Numbered from the stretch's first letter, positions 1 to 5,019 are shown. The stretch is 7,336 nt of DNA from an uncultured Clostridia bacterium (GCA_947632525.1 CANRPQ010000061.1:1-7336), one strand, 5' to 3'. Program-made: numbers and translations. The notes: generated by a model not told the origin, from the sequence alone.

Positions 1-15
1 ATAAAATAAAGCTAA

Positions 16-22
16 AAGGAAG
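16..22 (+). promoter_or_regulatory. Ribosome binding site that fixes the TTG start of map
   Basis: The sequence AAGGAAG lies 8 bases before the TTG at 31. The first in-frame ATG is at 67, which would remove the conserved first beta strand and helix of methionine aminopeptidase and has no comparable site in front of it. The TTG is therefore the likely start. The first 30 bases contain stop codons in two frames (TAA at 2-4 and 7-9). They could include the tail of an upstream gene such as adk, but too little is present to name it. Confidence 0.75.
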
Positions 23-30
23 TAATAAAA

Positions 31-801
31 TTGGTAACAATAAAATCTCAAAAAGAAATTGAAAAAATGAGGGAAGCATGCAAACTTACTAATTTTGTAT
101 ATAAAGAAATTGAAAAGTATATTAAGCCAGGAATAACAACAGCGGACTTAGATAATTTTGCAGAAAAAATAATTAGAAGTAATGGGGGAATTCCTGCACA
201 AAAAGGATATCCAAGTGGAGAAAAGGGGGTACCTAATTTCCCAGGAACTTTATGTGTATCAATTAATGATGAAATAATTCATGGAATACCTTCAAATAGA
301 AGAGTAATACATGACGGCGATGTTGTAAGCGTTGATTTAGTAGTTTATAAAAATGGATTCCATGGAGATGCAGCTAGAACTTTCATTGTAGGAACAACTA
401 CTCCAGAAAAAGAAAAACTAGTAAGTATTACAAAACAAGCATTTTTTGAGGGAATCAAATATGCAGTGAAAGGAAACCGTATTGGTGACATTTCACATGC
501 AATAGGAGAATTTGTTGAAAAAAACGGCTTTAATGTAGTTAAAGAATTTCAAGGCCATGGAATAGGGGAAGAAATGCATGAGGATCCAGGTATTCCAAAC
601 TATGGAAAAGCAGGAAGAGGAGTCAGATTAGAACCAGGTATGACACTAGCAATTGAACCAATGGTAATGGTTGGAAAACCTGATATTTGTGTACTAGACG
701 ATGGCTGGACAATCGTAACAGAAGATGGATCAATATCTGCTCACTATGAAAATACAATTTTAATTACAGAAAAAGAGCCAGAGATATTGACATTATTGTA
801 A
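31..801 (+). CDS. map: Methionine aminopeptidase, type I
   Basis: This cytosolic metalloprotease removes the initiator methionine from new proteins whose second residue is small. The 256-residue protein has the pita-bread fold of type I enzymes without the extra N-terminal zinc domain. The five metal ligands are visible as D102 (SVDL), D113 (HGDAA), H176 (GHGIG), E209 (AIEP) and E240 (HYE). H84 (IIHGIP) and H183 (EMHEDP) match the substrate-side histidines of the family. Compared with the E. coli enzyme, about six extra residues lie around positions 58-69, just before GTLCVSIND; this is in a loop and all ligands are kept. The start is TTG. Its place before infA matches the Gram-positive spc cluster, although the KOW-domain gene often found between map and infA in Firmicutes is absent. 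The identification is secure. Confidence 0.97.
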   Translation: MVTIKSQKEIEKMREACKLTNFVYKEIEKYIKPGITTADLDNFAEKIIRSNGGIPAQKGYPSGEKGVPNFPGTLCVSINDEIIHGIPSNRRVIHDGDVVSVDLVVYKNGFHGDAARTFIVGTTTPEKEKLVSITKQAFFEGIKYAVKGNRIGDISHAIGEFVEKNGFNVVKEFQGHGIGEEMHEDPGIPNYGKAGRGVRLEPGMTLAIEPMVMVGKPDICVLDDGWTIVTEDGSISAHYENTILITEKEPEILTLL

Positions 802-815
802 AAATAATGTATACT
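787..815 (+). promoter_or_regulatory. Near-consensus sigma-A promoter for infA and downstream genes
   Basis: A perfect -35 box TTGACA (787-792) is followed by a 17-bp spacer (793-809) and the -10 box TATACT (810-815), which has one mismatch to TATAAT. The -35 box lies inside the last codons of map and the -10 box just after its stop codon. Transcription would begin near 821-823, giving a leader of about 38 nt before the infA ATG. This would let infA, rpmJ and the alpha-operon genes be transcribed independently of the upstream spc genes. The promoter is inferred from sequence alone, but the match is unusually good. Confidence 0.7.
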
Positions 816-859
816 ATACAAGATAATGGTGTGTTTTCGAAAATGAAACGGAGGAAATT

Positions 860-1078
860 ATGTCAAAAGAGGATGTTATTGAAATTGAAGGTACTGTTGT
901 AGAAGCATTACCAAATACTAATTTCAAAGTAGAACTAGAAAATGGGCATCAAATTTTAGCTCATATTTCTGGAAAATTAAGAATGAATTATATAAAAATT
1001 CTTCCAGGAGATAAAGTAAAAGTTGAATTATCACCATATGACTTGACTAAGGGTCGTATCACATGGAGAGCAAAATAA
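860..1078 (+). CDS. infA: Translation initiation factor IF-1
   Basis: IF-1 binds the A site of the 30S subunit and, with IF-2 and IF-3, helps assemble the initiation complex with initiator tRNA. The protein is 72 residues, the normal family length, and forms a single S1-like OB fold. Recognisable blocks are IEIEGTVVEALPN near the start, GHQILAHISGKLRMNYI in the middle and LPGDKVKVELSPYDLTKGRI towards the end. The C-terminus reads RITWRAK, with tryptophan at residue 69 where tyrosine or phenylalanine is more usual. A strong GGAGG site at 850-854 lies 5 bases before the ATG. The gene follows map by 58 bp and is probably served by the promoter at 787-815. Confidence 0.97.
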   Translation: MSKEDVIEIEGTVVEALPNTNFKVELENGHQILAHISGKLRMNYIKILPGDKVKVELSPYDLTKGRITWRAK

Positions 1079-1113
1079 ATTTTAAAAATAATCAGTATCT
1101 CGCGTTGTTAACC

Positions 1114-1162
1114 TTCAAAAAATTTTTTTCAACATACAATAGTATAGTTTCAAAAAATTTTT
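1114..1162 (+). repeat. Two A-tract direct repeats in the infA-rpmJ gap
   Basis: The 14-base unit TTCAAAAAATTTTT occurs at 1114-1127 and again at 1149-1162, 35 bp apart. The copies can also pair with each other: AACC (1110-1113) with GGTT (1166-1169), then about 11 A-U pairs with one bulge, and a loop of about 23 nt. CGC (1101-1103) and GCG (1175-1177) could extend the stem. No run of T follows, so it does not look like an intrinsic terminator. The rest of the 169-bp gap (1079-1247) holds weak -10-like sequences (TATACT at 1179-1184) without a convincing -35 box. Whether the element acts as bent DNA or as RNA structure is unknown. Confidence 0.5.
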
Positions 1163-1247
1163 CTTGGTTGCCTAGCGATATACTAATTCTTTTTAAAATT
1201 ACGATATATAAATTAGAGTACTATCAAAAAATGGAGAGGTGAAAGAA

Positions 1248-1361
1248 ATGAAAGTAAGACCATCAGTAAAAAAAATGTGCGAAAAGTGCAAAGTAATTAA
1301 AAGAAAAGGTGTTATCCGTGTAATTTGTGAAAATCCAAAACATAAACAAAGACAAGGATAG
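1248..1361 (+). CDS. rpmJ: 50S ribosomal protein L36 (bL36), zinc-binding form
   Basis: L36 is the smallest protein of the large ribosomal subunit and binds 23S rRNA near the base of the L7/L12 stalk region. The 37-residue product begins MKVRPSVKKMCEKCKVIKR and ends KHKQRQG. The zinc-ribbon ligands C11, C14, C27 and H32 are all present, so this is the zinc-containing form, not the zinc-free paralogue used during zinc starvation. Length and sequence are typical of the family. GAGGTG at 1236-1241 lies 6 bases before the ATG, and the stop is TAG. The position between infA and rpsM is the standard Gram-positive arrangement, although both flanking gaps (169 and 226 bp) are long for this cluster. 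Confidence 0.96.
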   Translation: MKVRPSVKKMCEKCKVIKRKGVIRVICENPKHKQRQG

Positions 1362-1403
1362 TAAAAGATAAGAATATAACACAAGTCTTAAGTAGCGGCT
1401 GTA

Positions 1404-1432
1404 ATTAATAAAAGTTATAAAACTTTATTAAT
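1404..1432 (+). promoter_or_regulatory. AT-only hairpin in the rpsM leader
   Basis: ATTAATA-AAAGTT (1404-1416) pairs with AACTTTATTAAT (1421-1432) around an ATAA loop. This gives 12 base pairs interrupted by a single bulged A. The only G-C pair is G1414-C1423. No U-run follows the 3' arm, so it is not a normal intrinsic terminator. It lies 43 bases after the rpmJ stop and forms the first of two structures in the long rpmJ-rpsM spacer. Its function is unknown; mRNA stabilisation or part of a ribosomal-protein leader are both possible. Confidence 0.45.
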
Positions 1433-1460
1433 AATAAATTTAGATTTGTGTTTATATATA

Positions 1461-1520
1461 TGTCCAAAAACATTATTGATTGGTTAAAACCAATGCATTT
1501 CACCAATAATTAATAGGACA
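1461..1520 (+). promoter_or_regulatory. Candidate structured 5' leader RNA upstream of rpsM
   Basis: Three nested helices can form: TGTCC (1461-1465) with GGACA (1516-1520), ATTATTG (1472-1478) with CAATAAT (1504-1510), and ATTGGT (1479-1484) with ACCAAT (1489-1494) closing a four-base loop. A second ACCAAT at 1502-1507 could compete for the same ATTGGT strand, so two exclusive folds are possible. The element sits about 50 nt before the rpsM ribosome binding site at the head of the rpsM-rpsK-rpsD-rpoA-rplQ genes. In E. coli, protein S4 represses the same operon through a leader pseudoknot before rpsM, and in Bacillus S4 acts on the leader of its own gene. A leader RNA in this position is thus plausible, but I do not recognise it as a described family. 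Confidence 0.5.
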
Positions 1521-1571
1521 AAAATAAAAAATTTAAAACAAAATTAAATAAAACAAATTAAAACAAAATTT
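1518..1571 (+). other. 54-nt G-free A-rich stretch before the rpsM ribosome binding site
   Basis: No G occurs on the + strand from 1518 to 1571, and the stretch is almost entirely A and T with a few C. The 13-mer TTAAAACAAAATT is repeated exactly at 1533-1545 and 1558-1570, with a degenerate copy between. Such RNA would be essentially unstructured. It separates the leader helices from the GGAGGTG ribosome binding site at 1572-1578, which lies 9 bases before the rpsM ATG. Keeping the initiation site accessible is a plausible role, but simple AT-rich drift would also produce it. Confidence 0.45.
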
Positions 1572-1587
1572 GGAGGTGTAAATAAGA

Positions 1588-1953
1588 ATGGCTCGTTTAG
1601 CAGGAGTTGATTTACCTAGAGAAAAGAGAATAGAAATTGGACTAACATACATTTATGGTATTGGTCTAACAAGTTCACAAAAAATTCTTGAAAAAGCAAA
1701 AGTAGATCCTAATATTAGAGTAAAAGACTTAACAGATGATCAAGTACAAGATATTAGAAACGCAATGGAAGGTTATGTCGTAGAAGGTGATTTACGTAGA
1801 GAAGTTGCTTTAAATATTAAAAGATTAACTGAAATTGGATGCTATAGAGGTATTAGACACAGAAAAAGTCTTCCTGTAAGAGGACAAAGAACAAAAACTA
1901 ATGCTCGTACAAGAAAAGGACCAAGAAAATTAGTTAGTAAAAGTAAAAAATAA
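1588..1953 (+). CDS. rpsM: 30S ribosomal protein S13 (uS13)
   Basis: S13 sits in the head of the small subunit, binds 16S rRNA and contacts the large subunit and P-site tRNA. The 121-residue length is standard. The N-terminal part contains the helix-turn-helix-like TYIYGIG motif (residues 20-26). The family signature RGIRHR lies at 87-92, followed by the basic C-terminal extension PVRGQRTKTNARTRKG (96-111) that reaches towards the decoding region. GGAGGTG at 1572-1578 precedes the ATG by 9 bases. It is the first gene of the alpha-operon block and follows the structured leader, so it is the natural target if that leader controls translation. Confidence 0.97.
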   Translation: MARLAGVDLPREKRIEIGLTYIYGIGLTSSQKILEKAKVDPNIRVKDLTDDQVQDIRNAMEGYVVEGDLRREVALNIKRLTEIGCYRGIRHRKSLPVRGQRTKTNARTRKGPRKLVSKSKK

Positions 1954-1989
1954 AAGTTAAAAGCCTAAATAAGGAGGGAATAAAGCAAA

Positions 1990-2388
1990 ATGGCAAAGAG
2001 TGTAACGAAAAAAACAGTAACTAGAAGAAGAGACAGAAAAAACATTGAAAAGGGTATGGCTCATATTCATTCTAGTTTTAATAATACAATTGTTACAATT
2101 ACAGATGTTCAAGGAAACGCAATTTCTTGGGCAAGTGCAGGAGAACTTGGATTTAAGGGTTCTAGAAAAAGCACACCATTTGCAGCAGGTGAAGCAGCAG
2201 AAACTGCAGCTAAAGCAGCAATGGAACATGGATTAAAATCAGTAGAAGTATTTGTAAAAGGACCAGGTTCTGGTCGTGAAGCAGCAATTAGGTCATTACA
2301 ATCAGCAGGATTAGAGATTAGCTCAATTAAAGATGTTACTCCAATTCCTCACAATGGTTGTAGACCACCAAAAAGAAGAAGAGTATAA
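1990..2388 (+). CDS. rpsK: 30S ribosomal protein S11 (uS11)
   Basis: S11 lies on the platform of the 30S subunit, where it helps shape the mRNA exit site with S7 and S18. The protein is 132 residues, close to the family norm. Diagnostic blocks are HIHSSFNNTIVTITD (25-39), FKGSRKSTPFAA (55-66), GPGSGREAAIRSL (91-103) and the C-terminal PHNGCRPPKRRRV. The N122-G123 pair matches the Asn-Gly site in E. coli S11 reported to convert to isoaspartate. AAGGAGGG at 1971-1978 is a strong ribosome binding site, with a rather long spacing of about 12 bases from AGGAGG to the ATG. The gene follows rpsM by 36 bp. Confidence 0.97.
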   Translation: MAKSVTKKTVTRRRDRKNIEKGMAHIHSSFNNTIVTITDVQGNAISWASAGELGFKGSRKSTPFAAGEAAETAAKAAMEHGLKSVEVFVKGPGSGREAAIRSLQSAGLEISSIKDVTPIPHNGCRPPKRRRV

Positions 2389-2397
2389 GGATGGTGA
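2387..2397 (+). promoter_or_regulatory. Split, atypical ribosome binding site of rpsD
   Basis: The rpsK stop codon runs into AAGGATGGTGA instead of a normal GGAGG. Two partial matches to the 16S tail exist: AAGGA at 2387-2391, 15 bases from the start and overlapping the rpsK stop, and GGTGA at 2393-2397, 9 bases from the start. The second has the better spacing. The short gap of 18 bp suggests rpsD is translated partly by coupling to rpsK. The ATG inside this site (2391) opens only a four-codon frame. Confidence 0.5.
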
Positions 2398-2406
2398 AAA
2401 AATAAA

Positions 2407-3033
2407 ATGGCAAGATATAAAGATGAACAATGTCGTATTTGTCGTAGAGAAGGACAAAAATTGTTCTTAAAAGGTTCAAGATGCTATTCTGACAAATGCA
2501 GTATTTCTAGAAGAAATTATGCACCAGGTCAAAATGGCCAAAAGAAGAAAAAACTTTCTGAGTATGGAACTCAGTTAAGAGAAAAACAAAAAACAAAATC
2601 TTTCTATGGAGTAGGCGAAAAGCAATTTAGAAAATATTTTGAAATGGCTGCTTCTACAAAAGGTATCACAGGTGAAGTTTTACTACAAATTTTAGAGAGC
2701 AGATTAGACAATGTTGTATATCGTTTAGGATACGGATCTTCAAGAGCACAAGCTAGAATGTTAATTACACATGGAGCATTTGAAGTTAACGGTCATAAAG
2801 TAGATATTGCATCATATTTAGTAAAAGCAGGAGACATAATAGCCGTAAGAGAAATTAGAAAAGATAATGGTGTCATCAAATTAAATGTTGAAGAAAATGC
2901 AGCAAGACCAGTTCCAGAATGGCTAGAAAAAGATATTAAAAACTTAAGTGGTAAAGTTGTAAGACTACCATCAAGGGAAGATATCGATTTACCAGTCGAA
3001 GAACATTTAATAGTAGAGCTTTACTCTAAATAA
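2407..3033 (+). CDS. rpsD: 30S ribosomal protein S4 (uS4), zinc-binding form
   Basis: S4 is a primary 16S rRNA-binding protein that starts assembly of the 30S body, forms part of the mRNA entry channel and influences decoding accuracy. The 208-residue protein keeps a four-cysteine zinc site in the N-terminal arm (C9, C12, C26, C31), as in Thermus S4. The S4 RNA-binding domain lies at about 98-160, beginning SRLDNVVYRLGYGSSRAQAR, and the C-terminus has the typical DIDLPVEEHLIVELYS ending. Unlike Bacillus, where rpsD stands alone, it is inside the alpha operon here. S4 is the known autogenous repressor of its operon in E. coli, which makes it the first candidate ligand for the leader at 1461-1520. 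That last link is inference. Confidence 0.97.
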   Translation: MARYKDEQCRICRREGQKLFLKGSRCYSDKCSISRRNYAPGQNGQKKKKLSEYGTQLREKQKTKSFYGVGEKQFRKYFEMAASTKGITGEVLLQILESRLDNVVYRLGYGSSRAQARMLITHGAFEVNGHKVDIASYLVKAGDIIAVREIRKDNGVIKLNVEENAARPVPEWLEKDIKNLSGKVVRLPSREDIDLPVEEHLIVELYSK

Positions 3034-3087
3034 TAATTTAATTGTAAAAATAAAAATGTTTTTCTATTATCTATTAGGAGGTAAAAA

Positions 3088-4035
3088 ATGATAGAATTTG
3101 AAAAGCCAAATATTAAATGCTTAGACATGGACAATGAAAAAAATTATGCAAAATTCGTATGTGAACCATTAGAGAGAGGATATGGAATTACAATAGGAAA
3201 TTCTTTAAGAAGAATTTTACTATCTTCACTTCCAGGATGCGCTATTACTAGCGTTAAAATCGATGGTGTATTGCATGAATTCTCTACAATTCCAAATGTA
3301 GTAGAGGATGTTCCAGAAATTATTATCAATTTAAAAACTGTTAGTTTAAAAATGGATAAGAATGAGGAAAAAATATTAAGAATAGACTTTAAAGGACCAG
3401 GAGAAGTAAAGGCTGGAGATATTATGACAGATGGAACTGTTGAAATATTAAATCCAGACTTACATATCGCAACTGTATCAGAAGGTGGACATTTAGTAAT
3501 GGAAATGACTGCTGATATGGGAAGAGGATATAACAATGCTGAAAAGAATAAAAAGGAAAATCAAGCAATCAGTGTATTACCAATTGACTCTATTTACACA
3601 CCTGTAAAGAAAGTTAATTATTCAGTAGAGAATACCAGAGTTGGACAAATGGTAGATTATGATAAATTAACAATCGAAGTTTGGACAAATGGTTGCCTAA
3701 AACCAGATGAAGCATTAAGCTTAGCAGCAAAAGTTATGACAGGTCACTTAGAATTATTCATTGACTTATCAGAAGCAACTAAAAATACACAAGTTATGGT
3801 AGAAAAAGAAGAATCTAAGAAAGAAAAAGTTCTAGAAATGTCTATTGAAGACCTAGAATTATCTGTAAGATCATTTAACTGCTTAAAGAGAGCATCAATT
3901 TCTACTGTAGAAGACTTAACAAATAAAACAGAAGCAGACATGATGAAAGTAAGAAATCTTGGTAAAAAATCTTTAGATGAAGTAACAAATAAATTACATT
4001 CACTAGGATTAGATTTTGCTAAGGAAGAAGAATAA
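3088..4035 (+). CDS. rpoA: DNA-directed RNA polymerase subunit alpha
   Basis: The alpha dimer nucleates RNA polymerase assembly and its C-terminal domain contacts UP elements and activators. The protein is 315 residues, a normal length for Firmicutes. The N-terminal assembly domain (about 1-230) includes GYGITIGNSLRRILLSS (31-47), with R41 and R42 matching the E. coli assembly arginines R44 and R45. A charged flexible linker follows at about 231-249. The C-terminal domain (about 250-310) keeps the DNA-contact residues R261, N264, G292 and K294, which correspond to E. coli R265, N268, G296 and K298. UP-element recognition is therefore expected. AGGAGGT at 3076-3082 lies 5 bases before the ATG. 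The 54-bp gap after rpsD holds no convincing terminator. Confidence 0.98.
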   Translation: MIEFEKPNIKCLDMDNEKNYAKFVCEPLERGYGITIGNSLRRILLSSLPGCAITSVKIDGVLHEFSTIPNVVEDVPEIIINLKTVSLKMDKNEEKILRIDFKGPGEVKAGDIMTDGTVEILNPDLHIATVSEGGHLVMEMTADMGRGYNNAEKNKKENQAISVLPIDSIYTPVKKVNYSVENTRVGQMVDYDKLTIEVWTNGCLKPDEALSLAAKVMTGHLELFIDLSEATKNTQVMVEKEESKKEKVLEMSIEDLELSVRSFNCLKRASISTVEDLTNKTEADMMKVRNLGKKSLDEVTNKLHSLGLDFAKEEE

Positions 4036-4074
4036 ATTTTAACATGATTAGCGTTACAAATAATAAAGCTTAAG

Positions 4075-4082
4075 AAGGAGGG
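4075..4082 (+). promoter_or_regulatory. Strong ribosome binding site for the TTG start of rplQ
   Basis: AAGGAGGG ends 7 bases before the TTG at 4090. The next in-frame ATG is at 4138 (residue 17); using it would remove the conserved NRKLGRT rRNA-binding start of L17. The near-perfect site probably compensates for the weak initiation codon. Confidence 0.8.
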
Positions 4083-4089
4083 AAATAAA

Positions 4090-4614
4090 TTGGCTACAAA
4101 TAGAAAACTAGGTAGAACAACAGATATTAGATTAGCAATGCTTAAAACATTAACAACTGATTTAATATTACATGGAAAAATAGAGACTACCGAAGCTAGA
4201 GCAAAAGAAGTAAAATCAATTGCTGATAGTTTAGTTTCATTAGCAATAAAAGAAAAAGATAACTTTGAAGAAGTAGAAGTTAAAGTTTCTAAAGCAAAAC
4301 TTGATAGCAAAGGAAATAAAGAAACAGAACTTGTAAAAAGCAAAAATGGAAAAGAATATTTAAGAGTAGTAAAAGAAACAACTACTGAAAAGAGACAAAA
4401 AGATATGCCTTCTAGATTAAATGCTAGAAGAAAAATGATGAAAATGGTTAACAAAGTAAAAGATGAAAAAGGAAATAACATTGACCTAACAGCAAAATTA
4501 TTTAACGAAATTGCTCCTAAATATGAAGGAAGAGTTGGAGGATATACAAGAATTCTAAAAACTGGACCAAGAAGAGGAGACAATAGCGAAATAGTTATCC
4601 TAGAATTATTATAG
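4090..4614 (+). CDS. rplQ: 50S ribosomal protein L17 (bL17), extended form
   Basis: L17 binds 23S rRNA near the polypeptide exit side of the large subunit. The N-terminal half is typical: NRKLGRTTDIRLAMLKTLTT, then IETTEARAKEVK (31-42). So is the end, with GGYTRILKTGPRRGD (150-164) and EIVILELL. At 174 residues it is about 50 longer than the E. coli (127) and Bacillus (about 120) proteins. The difference is an inserted charged segment at roughly 55-106, between SLAIKEKDNFEE and the conserved RLNARRKM block. From memory, similar long L17 proteins occur in Lachnospiraceae and related Clostridia, so this is a lineage trait and not a fusion artefact. The start is TTG and the stop TAG. SecG begins 28 bp downstream. 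Confidence 0.96.
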   Translation: MATNRKLGRTTDIRLAMLKTLTTDLILHGKIETTEARAKEVKSIADSLVSLAIKEKDNFEEVEVKVSKAKLDSKGNKETELVKSKNGKEYLRVVKETTTEKRQKDMPSRLNARRKMMKMVNKVKDEKGNNIDLTAKLFNEIAPKYEGRVGGYTRILKTGPRRGDNSEIVILELL

Positions 4615-4642
4615 AATTTGCTCTAGAAAGGATGAAACAAGT

Positions 4643-4891
4643 ATGGAAATAGCAAAATATATTGTATTAGTTATTTATATTATTGTATGTATTGCTTTAA
4701 TTATTTTAGCAACTGTACAAAATAGTGAAAAAGCAGGAGCTTCAGGAACAATTACAGGTTCTTCAACCAATAATTTCTATGAGCAAAATAAAGGAAGAAC
4801 AAAACAAGGTAAACTAAAAAGATGGACTATTATTTTAGGAATTGCATTTGTTGTATTAGCAATTGCATTAGGTATTCTATATCTAGTATAA
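4643..4891 (+). CDS. secG: Protein translocase subunit SecG
   Basis: SecG is the small, non-essential accessory subunit of the SecYEG channel and improves SecA-driven protein export. The 82-residue protein has two predicted membrane helices (about 4-25 and 61-82) joined by a polar loop. The loop carries the family pattern: VQNSEKAGASGTITGSS (25-41), FYEQNKGRT (45-53), then a basic KLKRW just before the second helix. AAGGA at 4628-4632 is 10 bases before the ATG. Lying 28 bp after rplQ with no terminator between, it is probably the last gene of the ribosomal transcript. SecG is commonly found next to rnr in Gram-positive bacteria, as it is here, but not usually right after rplQ. Confidence 0.93.
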   Translation: MEIAKYIVLVIYIIVCIALIILATVQNSEKAGASGTITGSSTNNFYEQNKGRTKQGKLKRWTIILGIAFVVLAIALGILYLV

Positions 4892-4905
4892 CAAGAAAAG
4901 TTACT

Positions 4906-4927
4906 TAAAAAAACTAAAGTTTTTTTA
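4906..4927 (+). terminator. AT-rich hairpin after secG, possible weak terminator
   Basis: TAAAAAAAC (4906-4914) pairs perfectly with GTTTTTTTA (4919-4927) around a TAAA loop, 14 bases after the secG stop. The U-run lies inside the 3' arm, with only one G-C pair in the stem. It could cause partial termination or simply protect the 3' end of the message. Its position directly after the last gene of the block fits either role. Confidence 0.4.
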
Positions 4928-4959
4928 GCAACAATTATTAAGTGCTTTGCATAAATGGA

Positions 4960-4965
4960 TATAAA
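4960..4965 (+). promoter_or_regulatory. Weak candidate -10 box for an rnr transcript
   Basis: TATAAA at 4960-4965 could be a -10 element. The best -35 candidate is TTAAGT (4938-4943), spaced by 16 bp and matching only 3 of 6 consensus bases. TG at 4956-4957 is one base away from a proper extended -10. If it is used, the RNA would start near 4972, immediately at the foot of the 21-bp hairpin. The call is tentative. Confidence 0.22.
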
Positions 4966-4973
4966 AACTAACC

Positions 4974-5019
4974 TTGTTTTCTAAGAAATTGTACAAAAGT
5001 GCAATTTCTTAGAGAATAA
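4974..5019 (+). other. Long 21-bp hairpin in the secG-rnr gap
   Basis: Positions 4974-4994 pair with 4999-5019 around an AAAA loop. Of the 21 pairs, 18 are Watson-Crick and 3 are G-U (4992/5001, 4979/5014, 4976/5017). The central 11-base arms CTAAGAAATTG and CAATTTCTTAG are exact inverted repeats. No T-run follows on either strand, so it is not an intrinsic terminator. It could be a 5' stabilising structure of an rnr message, a processing site or a mobile hairpin repeat; the window cannot distinguish these. Confidence 0.6.

Noticed and set aside
1179..1184. TATACT as a promoter -10 for rpmJ
   Set aside because: No acceptable -35 box at 15-19 bp spacing and no extended -10; kept only as a remark under the A-tract repeat.
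1199..1384. Minus-strand reading frame covering rpmJ
   Set aside because: The + strand here encodes complete L36 with all zinc ligands and a good ribosome binding site; the antisense frame is a shadow.
1957..2236. Reading frames on the minus strand (1957-2229) and in another + frame (2045-2236) inside rpsK
   Set aside because: Both overlap the certain S11 gene and give compositionally odd translations (Cys/Phe-rich or Gln/Leu-rich).
2391..2405. Four-codon frame (MVKK) between rpsK and rpsD
   Set aside because: It arises from the ATG inside the rpsD ribosome binding region and is too short to support as a leader peptide; probably coincidence.
3044..3065. AAAAA...TTTTT hairpin between rpsD and rpoA as a terminator
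   Set aside because: The stem is about five A-U pairs with a two-base gap, too weak, and a terminator here would split a conserved operon.
3144..3536. Minus-strand reading frame opposite rpoA
   Set aside because: It is antisense to the conserved N-terminal domain of RNA polymerase alpha, with no family resemblance and no convincing ribosome binding site.
3744..4583. Long minus-strand reading frame (279 codons) opposite the end of rpoA and most of rplQ
   Set aside because: It lies across two secure genes, reads as a low-complexity Ser/Phe/Leu translation typical of the complement of AT-rich coding DNA, and shows no recognisable domain.
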